From assembly GCA_012031335.1 (NCBI GenBank), contig JAAUTT010000425.1:1-5108 (forward strand): 5,108 nucleotides of DNA, read 5' to 3'. Positions 1 through 5,108 of this stretch are shown here, one piece after another. Each line of letters begins with the position of its first letter. The first letter of the stretch is position 1. The position numbers and the translations under genes were made by a program. The stretch comes from Bacteroidales bacterium. GTDB taxonomy: Bacteria > Bacteroidota > Bacteroidia > Bacteroidales > JAAUTT01. Below the pieces are notes generated by a model. That model ran no database searches. It had not been told where the DNA came from and was given only the letters and a program-made list of their open reading frames with translations.

Positions 1-30
1 TTTATAAAACTGGAATTGAAAAACCGATAG
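1..30 (+). CDS. Possible 3' end of an upstream gene (ECF sigma factor expected by synteny)
   Basis: Frame 1 is open from the window edge and reads FIKLELKNR before a TAG stop at 28-30. A basic tail of this kind (residues resembling 'LRxFIK-EL') could end a Bacteroidota ECF sigma factor, which usually stands directly upstream of a FecR anti-sigma gene. Only nine residues are visible, so the identification rests almost entirely on gene order. The gap of about 340 bases to fecR is also longer than usual for such a pair. It may be an unrelated gene or chance. Confidence 0.2.
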   Translation, partial: FIKLELKNR

Positions 31-369
31 TCAAAAACTAATTAGATCTAAAAATAAGCTCAAATTAAACCCAGATCAAACCCAGATCAAGATCAAGTTA
101 GCTGAAAGCAATCATTTATTTTTTATTTACTGCCAGCAAATTAGTCTGATCCTACTTATATAAAAATATCAAATAAGATACCGCATTTGTTATCCCTTGA
201 AATTATTAAATTATCTCTTTCTATATATATCATTGAAAAGATTTCATTATTATTTCTCATTTTAAGCATTTTTTCTTTTTTTTCGAGTGTATTTTTTTTT
301 ACTTCTTTTTTGAAAATTCCATATAGGGTTATCAGGGAGAAAGTTGTTTTTATATAGAATTTAAAAATC
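31..369. other. AT-rich non-coding region upstream of fecR
   Basis: No convincing gene is seen on either strand. The stretch is strongly AT-rich, with long T runs at about 268-311. A minus-strand ORF across 156-371 is low-complexity Lys/Ile/Asn/Phe-rich sequence with no recognisable domain, and I regard it as chance. I looked for the Bacteroidota housekeeping promoter (-7 TAnnTTTG, -33 TTTG) and found no good match. No Shine-Dalgarno sequence precedes the ATG at 370; the bases before it are A/T-rich, as is usual in this phylum. A promoter for fecR probably lies here but cannot be placed. Confidence 0.5.
67..88. repeat. 11-bp tandem duplication (AAACCCAGATC x2)
   Basis: AAACCCAGATC occurs at 67-77 and again, identical, at 78-88. 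It is followed by a decayed echo in which AGATCAAG continues to 97. This is a short period-11 tandem repeat in non-coding DNA. It could be a replication-slippage product or a pair of same-face protein-binding sites, since 11 bp is close to one helical turn. The sequence gives no way to choose between these. Confidence 0.6.
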
Positions 370-1454
370 ATGAAAGAAACAATTCTACGTCTGATTACCG
401 GTCAAATTTCTCGAAAAGAGGAAAATGAAATGTTCAATTTTGTGGATCAAACTCCTGAAAATAAAGAAGAATATGCCCGTTATTTGAATTTATGGGCTTT
501 ATCTTCCCAAAAAGGGCAGTATGAAAGAGCCGATCAAAGGGACATAGATAAATTCCAACAACAAATACAAAAACAAAAAAGAAACCAAGTTTTTAAAAAA
601 GTACTTAGGTGTTTTTTCTGAAATACGCTGCTATTATAACATTTACATTTTTTGTCGGAAAAATTTTTACGAGCCTAAGGCCACAAAAGATTTAAGCAAA
701 CTTACAAATTTAATTACGGTGCCCATGGGATCGAAATCCAGTATAAGGTTACCCGATGGAACTGAAGTGGTATTAAATGCAGGCAGCAAATTGACTTATG
801 ACTTCAGTTATGGAATTACTTCAAGAGAAGTATCACTTATAGGTGAAGGTTATTTTAAAGTTGCGAAACAAAAGAATTCACCATTTATTGTAAAAACTGC
901 CAAAGCCCATATAAAAGCACTGGGAACTGAATTTAATGTCAAAGCATATCCTGAAGAAAATGAAGTAGAGGCCATATTGGTTGAAGGAACAATACAAGTT
1001 AATAAATTTGACTTGAAGAAAAGACGGATAGAACTAAGTGACAGTGGTATAATACTCAAACCTGGTCAAAAAATACTTATAAGTGATAAGGATTATAGCC
1101 CCAAAAGCAAAGATCAATCGCAAAAAGGAAGCCCCTTATAGAAAATCAAGTTTCTGAAACAACGAATGTTGAAGTTGAAACCTCCTGGAAGGACTCCAGA
1201 TGGATTATTCAGGGAGAGCCCTTGGATCAACTTGCTGTTTACTGTCGCGAGTTATAATTATTTTAATTCAATTGAATGATAACGAGTTAAAGAAATATAA
1301 ATTTTCAGGTACCATCCAAAACGAAACAGTTGAGCAGATTTTCAGCATAATGAAGCTTGCCATCCCAATGACCTATACCATCGATAAAGGGAAGGTTACC
1401 TGGTTCTTTAATCACAACCTTGAGAAAGATTATAACGCGGTATACAAGAAATAG
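370..1454 (+). CDS. FecR-family anti-sigma factor, complete but split by four single-base frameshifts
   Basis: This is an inner-membrane anti-sigma/sigma-regulator protein of the FecR family that would control an ECF sigma factor in response to an outer-membrane transporter. The gene reads in pieces: 370-617 (frame 1), 618-668 (frame 3), 668-1135 (frame 2), 1135-1254 (frame 1), and from about 1258 to the TAG at 1452-1454 (frame 3). Adding one base at each junction gives about 362 residues, normal for Bacteroidota FecR. Domains in order are: cytoplasmic N-terminal region about 1-80 (starts MKETILRLITGQISRKEENE, then a LWALS motif); one transmembrane helix about 84-101 (LKYAAIITFTFFVGKIF); periplasmic FecR domain about 118-212 (VPMGSKSSIRLPDG, LNAGSKL, GEGYFKV, ALGTEFNV, VEGTIQV); LKPGQ near 233; and a C-terminal DUF4974-like domain about 277-346 (SWKDSRWIIQGEPLDQL, KKYKFSGTIQNETVEQIF, MTYTIDKGKVTW). 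ATG 370 gives the family-typical N-terminus. The susC gene follows after 170 bases. The shifts look like sequencing errors rather than decay, but a true pseudogene cannot be excluded. Confidence 0.88.
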
Positions 1455-1522
1455 CTACTTTCAAAAAAAATCTAACTAAACTTTATATTCTATGATAAAA
1501 ACCTAATTAAAAACTTAAAAAA

Positions 1523-1546
1523 AATGGAACCCCGGAAGGTTCCATT
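1523..1546 (-). terminator. Hairpin with terminator form; stronger when read on the minus strand
   Basis: AATGGAACC (1523-1531) pairs perfectly with GGTTCCATT (1538-1546) around a six-base loop CCGGAA. On the + strand the stem is followed only by a broken tract (TTCAAATTCTT), so it would be a weak intrinsic terminator or attenuator after fecR. On the minus strand the same stem runs straight into T-rich sequence, because eight A residues lie at 1517-1524 on the + strand; this is the better intrinsic-terminator shape. No minus-strand gene is seen nearby that would need it. A bidirectional terminator, or a leader hairpin damping read-through from fecR into the transporter gene, are both possible. 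Confidence 0.5.
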
Positions 1547-1561
1547 CAAATTCTTAAATTA

Positions 1562-1588
1562 TTAGGATATCCTATTAGCGTTAGGATA
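1562..1588. promoter_or_regulatory. Palindrome and direct repeat upstream of the transporter (candidate operator)
   Basis: TTAGGATA occurs at 1562-1569 and again at 1581-1588, a spacing of 19 bases. The first copy is part of a perfect 12-bp palindrome, TAGGATATCCTA (1563-1574). The cluster ends 36 bases before the transporter ATG, a suitable place for an operator or for promoter elements of an alternative sigma factor. No known binding consensus was matched, so the function is inferred from position and symmetry only. The motifs are short enough in AT-rich DNA that chance remains possible. Confidence 0.3.
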
Positions 1589-1624
1589 CCCAAAATTAAT
1601 TATTTAATATAACACTGCAATATT

Positions 1625-4600
1625 ATGAAAAAAAATTGTAAAGGGATTCCTTTATCCGGACTTAAACGGGAACTACTAAAAAAAACCTTTCTTATTATGA
1701 AACTCTCATTTTTACTAATGTTTGTTTTTATGCTTCAGGTATCAGCGGAAGGATATTCCCAAAATGCCAGGCTTAACTTGTCGGTGCAAAACAAGACAAT
1801 GCTCGAAGTAATACGGACTATAGAAAAACAAAGCGATTACCGGTTCTTCTTCAGCGATAATTATGAAGAACTATCTAAAAAGGTTAGCATTGAAGCCAAT
1901 GGTGAGAGCCTGAACGATGTAATGGTGAATTTGCTCCGCGATAAGTCGATCTCCTATAAATTATTAGATGGTAACATTGTTGTGCTGGCCCCTTCCAAAG
2001 CGCTTCAGCAACAAACGATTACAGGAACAGTGGTTGATGTTACCAATAATGAACCTGTTATCGGAGCTAACATAATAGTTGAAGGCACCACCATTGGTGT
2101 TGTAACCGATGTAAACGGCAAATTCAGTATCGATTTGCCTAAAAGTGACGCTGTTTTAGTAATATCGTATATCGGGTACAATTCTGAAAGGGTTCAGGTT
2201 AATGGTCAAACTACGCTGAATATTACGCTGGTTCCGGACATAAAAAAACTCGATGAGGTTGTTGTAATTGGCTATGGAACAGTGAAAAAAAGCGATCTTA
2301 CAGGTTCAGTAAAAGGCGTTAGTGTTTCAAGCATGACCGATGTTAACTCCCTGGGATTGGATCAGATGCTGCAGGGCAATGCTGCCGGTGTGCACGTAAC
2401 TTCTTCAAGTGGAGAACCAGGTTCGGGAGTACGAATCAGGATCAGGGGAAGCAACTCTATCAATGGTGATAACAGCCCGCTATATGTTATAGATGGGTTC
2501 CCTCTTGACAATAGCCAAATGGGCGGAGCCAGAGGTATGGGCCAGGGAGGACAGTCCATTAACCCTCTGAGCACAATCGACCCCTCTGATATTGAAACAT
2601 TCCAGGTTTTAAAAGATGCTTCGGCTACGGCTATATATGGGTCGCGCGGAGCCAACGGTGTTATCATTATCACCACAAAAAGAGGTAAAGCCGGAAGCAC
2701 CACAGTCGACTTTGGTGTTTCCATGGCTGCTTCAACTATCCGCAAAAAAATAGATATGCTCAATGCTTTCGATTTTGCCACCATGGCCAATGGAATTCTT
2801 GCTAAAACGGGACAGGCCGCTGAATTTAGCAACCCATCAGCCCTGAAAACCATCGATTGGCAGGACGAAATATACCAGACAGCCTTGAGCCAGAATTATA
2901 ATTTTTCTGTAAAAGGCGGGAATGCGGTTACAAAACTTTCGCTAACTGCTAACTGGCTCGATCAGGATGGTATTCTGAAAAACAGTAACTTCAAAAGAGG
3001 GAACGTCCGTATTAATGCCGATCACGAAATAAGCAAAGCCATCAGAACCGGAGCAAGTTTCAACATTTCGACCTCAGGCGGCTCTTTAGGCCAAACAAAT
3101 GATGGAATGGGAAATATTGATTTAAGTACCATTGGAACTGCGCTCAAATATCAGCCTTTTGAAGTCGATCCTGCCGACCCGAATTATAAGGAGAAGATCA
3201 TCCTGCATCCCAAAGAAATGATCAACGTTACCGATGATTACGACAACAGCCGGGTTATTGCCGGAGCTTGGGCCGAAATAGATCTTATGGCGGGTTTAAA
3301 GTTCAAAGGGAATTTTGGTGCCGACTATTCCGAATCGAGCAGAGACAGGTATTGGCCTAAAACTGTAAAATGGGGTGCTAATAATAATGGCGTTGCCTCC
3401 CATACGGGTACAAAATTAAGTTCGTACCTCGCTGAATATACACTGACTTATTCCAAAAAAATGGGTTCGCACAATCTGAACGGAGTTGTTGGTTATACCT
3501 GGCAAATTTTTAATGACACTTACAGTTATCAGCAGGCCAATAATTTTATCGACGATGGCCTTGGTTTTTGGGGCATGGAAAATGGTACCAGTTACCTTCC
3601 TCCTGCATATACACGCGGAGAATCTAACCTTATTTCGTGGTTGGGAAGGGTAAATTATGATTTCAAAAGCAAATATTATTTAACCGTGTCGGGCAGGTAC
3701 GATGGTTCGTCCAAATTCGGAGCCAACAACAAGTGGGCTCTTTTCCCTTCTGCGGCTTTGGCATGGAAATCAGCGAAGAGCCTTTTATGAAAAGTGTGGG
3801 TTTTGTTAGCAGCATGAAACTTAGGACAAGTCTTGGCCAATCGGGAAGCCAGGCAATTGGAGCTTATCAATCACTGGCAGCCATTACCGGTGCAAATACC
3901 TCCAACAATGGATCGGTAGTTGCAGGTACGCAAGTTAACAATTTGCCCACCCCCGACCTTTCGTGGGAAACTACCACACAATTTGATGCAGGCTTTGATA
4001 TGGCTGTTTTAAATAACCGTATCAGGCTTTCGGTTGACTATTATAATAAGACCACCAAAGATTTGCTGTTGCAGAAACAAATACCAGCATCCAGCGGTTT
4101 TGGAAGCATCTGGACCAATTTTGGAAAAATCAGAAACTCGGGTATAGAAATCGAATTGGGAGCAGATATTATCGATATCAACGAGTTTTCTTGGTCTGTC
4201 GATGCAAACATCTCGTTTAATCAAATGAGGTGATGGATCTGGGAATGCCTTTAGGAGAAAATGGATATGAAGAATACTATTCACCAAACATTCATTGGTA
4301 CAACGGTATTAGGGCATCGGGCCATGTATCCAGGGTTGGAAATCCTATAGCTCTTTTTTACGGATTCAAAACTGATGGATTGTACCGCACCACTGATGAG
4401 GTTGCTGCTGCATTACCGGGAGAAACTGCATTCCTGGGTGGTATAAGGAGAAAAGATGTTAACGGAGATAAAGTAATCAATAAATTGGATCAAACCATTA
4501 TAGGGTCACCTTATCCTGACTATATTTTTGGTATTACCAACATGTTTACCTATAAAAGTTTCGATTTCAGATTTTTAATTACAGGCAGCATTGGTAACGA

Positions 4601-5002
4601 TATTTACAATGCAAACCGCAATACTATTGCTGTGATGCGTACCAGTTCCAATGTACTTGCTGATGTTTATCACAATAGCTGGTCGCCCGAGCGCACCAAT
4701 GCTAAATATCCAACTCCCGACAGTCGCGCTATGAGAGATATTTCTGCTGATTATCTTATTGAAGACGGTTCGTACGTGCGCCTGAAAAGTCTTGAATTGG
4801 GCTACAAAATACCCCTTAAACCAAATGGGTTAAACAAGCAAAGGTATCTCTTTCAGCTACCAATTTAATTACCATTACCGATTACAGCGGATACGACCCT
4901 GAAGTGGATTCTTTTTCGGGCGATAACCTGAGACCGGCCGTAGATTATAACAGCTACCCATCGGCTAAAACTTATAAACTTGGTTTAAACTTCACTTTCT
5001 AA
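1625..5002 (+). CDS. SusC/RagA-family TonB-dependent outer-membrane transporter with STN signalling domain, split by three single-base frameshifts
   Basis: This outer-membrane beta-barrel imports a glycan or other large nutrient using TonB energy, together with a SusD-type lipoprotein. Reading frames are 1625-3769 (frame 2), about 3769-4224 (frame 1), 4224-4840 (frame 3), and about 4841 to the TAA at 5000-5002 (frame 2). Adding one base at each junction gives about 1126 residues, full length for the family. Domains in order are: long basic leader and signal peptide 1-41 (hydrophobic LSFLLMFVFMLQ, likely cut after VSA); STN domain about 49-121; carboxypeptidase-regulatory-like beta domain about 131-204 (TITGTVVDVTNNEPVIGANI); TonB-box region LDEVVVIGYG at 209-218; plug about 219-356 with the SusC signature LYVIDGFPLDN (286-296), IDPSDIETFQVLKDASATAI and YGSRGANGVIIITTKRG; then the barrel, ending in YKLGLNFTF with the terminal Phe expected of barrel proteins. 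The start at ATG 1625 is preferred over Met25 (1697) because basic leaders of this length are usual in STN-bearing members. STN plus an upstream fecR implies sigma/anti-sigma control. The substrate is unknown. Confidence 0.93.
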
Positions 5003-5059
5003 AAATTAGTATAGTAGCCATGATTAAAGTATGGTTTGATTATACCTTAACTTAAAAAA
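5003..5059. other. Short spacer between the SusC-type and SusD-type genes
   Basis: These 57 AT-rich bases contain no terminator-like hairpin, so the two genes are probably transcribed together, as is standard for SusC/SusD pairs. A 12-codon ORF starting at 5020 is too short and featureless to call. ATGATTAA occurs both at 5020 and across the next start at 5060, probably by chance. Confidence 0.5.
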
Positions 5060-5108
5060 ATGATTAATATGAAAAAAATATTATCCAAAATACTGGTTGC
5101 ATCTGTCT
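5060..5108 (+). CDS. Start of a probable SusD/RagB-family surface lipoprotein, cut by the window end
   Basis: The frame is open to the window edge and begins MINMKKILSKILVASV if read from ATG 5060. ATG 5069 is in the same frame and would give MKKILSKILVASV. Both begin a signal peptide, with a basic start and then a hydrophobic stretch; the lipobox Cys would lie beyond the window. The second ATG looks the more natural signal-peptide start. The gene lies 57 bases after a SusC-type transporter on the same strand, where the SusD-type substrate-binding lipoprotein is almost always found. No SusD domain sequence is visible, so the name rests on position and the signal-peptide-like start. Confidence 0.65.
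   Translation, partial: MINMKKILSKILVASV

Larger units (their letters stand above)
1455..1624. other. Intergenic region between fecR and the SusC-type gene
   Basis: This 170-base stretch of about 75-80% A/T has no coding potential. It holds a perfect 9-bp hairpin (1523-1546) and a palindrome plus direct repeat (1562-1588), annotated separately. No TAnnTTTG-type promoter and no Shine-Dalgarno sequence were found before the ATG at 1625. If the transporter has its own promoter, perhaps read by the cognate ECF sigma factor, this is where it should lie. Confidence 0.6.

Noticed and set aside
156..371. Minus-strand ORF of 71 residues upstream of fecR.
   Set aside because: It is low-complexity, built from A/T-rich runs, has no recognisable domain or start context, and overlaps the probable fecR promoter region. 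It is likely chance in AT-rich DNA.
612..621. A U UUU UUC heptamer in the zero frame directly before a TGA, as in programmed -1 frameshifting, which would fuse the FecR cytoplasmic part to its membrane helix.
   Set aside because: The next junction (664-668) and five others also need the same kind of shift and lack a heptamer in that layout. No clear downstream stimulatory structure was seen. A missing T in the run explains it along with the others.
370..1454. fecR as a genuinely decayed pseudogene.
   Set aside because: All breaks are single missing bases, domain motifs are well kept, no nonsense substitutions remain after repair, and the neighbouring transporter shows the same error type. 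It is not fully excluded without read data.
2362..2853. Minus-strand ORF of 163 residues inside the transporter gene.
   Set aside because: It lies wholly antisense to the strongly conserved plug region with SusC signature motifs, and its translation resembles no protein family. It is a codon-usage shadow.
3733..4868. Two apparent separate genes (3733-4233 and 4230-4868) after the main transporter ORF.
   Set aside because: Their translations are consecutive parts of a SusC barrel (ISEEPFMKSV, LRTSLGQSGSQAIGAYQSLA, then NEVMDLGMPLGENGYEEYY). The apparent starts are internal codons created by missing bases at 3767-3769 and 4223-4225.
5020..5055. Small 11-residue ORF in the spacer between the SusC-type and SusD-type genes.
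   Set aside because: It is too short, with no recognisable feature, and spacers of this kind in SusC/SusD pairs normally hold no gene.

Overview
The window is part of a Bacteroidota (Bacteroidetes) nutrient-uptake locus. It is AT-rich, with very AT-rich gaps between genes and no Shine-Dalgarno sequences before the starts. It carries the order typical of that phylum on the + strand: FecR-type anti-sigma factor, then a SusC/RagA-type TonB-dependent transporter, then the first codons of what should be the SusD-type partner lipoprotein. The long SusC leader sequence and the STN domain fit a Bacteroidales-like or Marinilabiliales-like organism, but the sequence alone cannot fix the genus.

Layout. 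1-30 may be the last codons of an upstream gene; the expected neighbour is an ECF sigma factor, but this is weak. 31-369 is AT-rich and non-coding, with an 11-bp tandem duplication and long pyrimidine runs. 370-1454 is one complete FecR-family gene, broken into several reading frames by single-base shifts. 1455-1624 is an intergenic stretch with a strong hairpin and a repeat/palindrome cluster. 1625-5002 is one complete SusC/RagA transporter gene, intact for about 2.1 kb and then broken by three single-base shifts. 5003-5059 is a short spacer, and 5060-5108 is the start of the next gene, cut off by the window end.

The most important point for a reader is that gene-by-gene ORF calls mislead here. 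Seven frame changes are needed to read the two genes (four in fecR, three in susC). All seven have the same sign, one base missing, and six can be repaired by adding one base to an existing homopolymer run. After repair both genes have complete family-typical architecture (about 362 and 1126 residues) with no leftover stop codons. Some essential parts, namely the FecR transmembrane helix and the last strand of the SusC barrel, lie in short frames with no start codon. This pattern is far more like systematic homopolymer under-calling in the sequencing than like gene decay or programmed frameshifting.

How the parts would work together (established for the families, inferred here): the transporter carries an N-terminal STN signalling domain ahead of its TonB box. 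Substrate binding at the outer membrane would be relayed through that domain to the periplasmic part of FecR, which would release or activate an ECF sigma factor that switches on the transporter operon. The substrate cannot be told from this window because no enzyme genes are included. I found no novel system, mobile element, CRISPR array or RNA gene.
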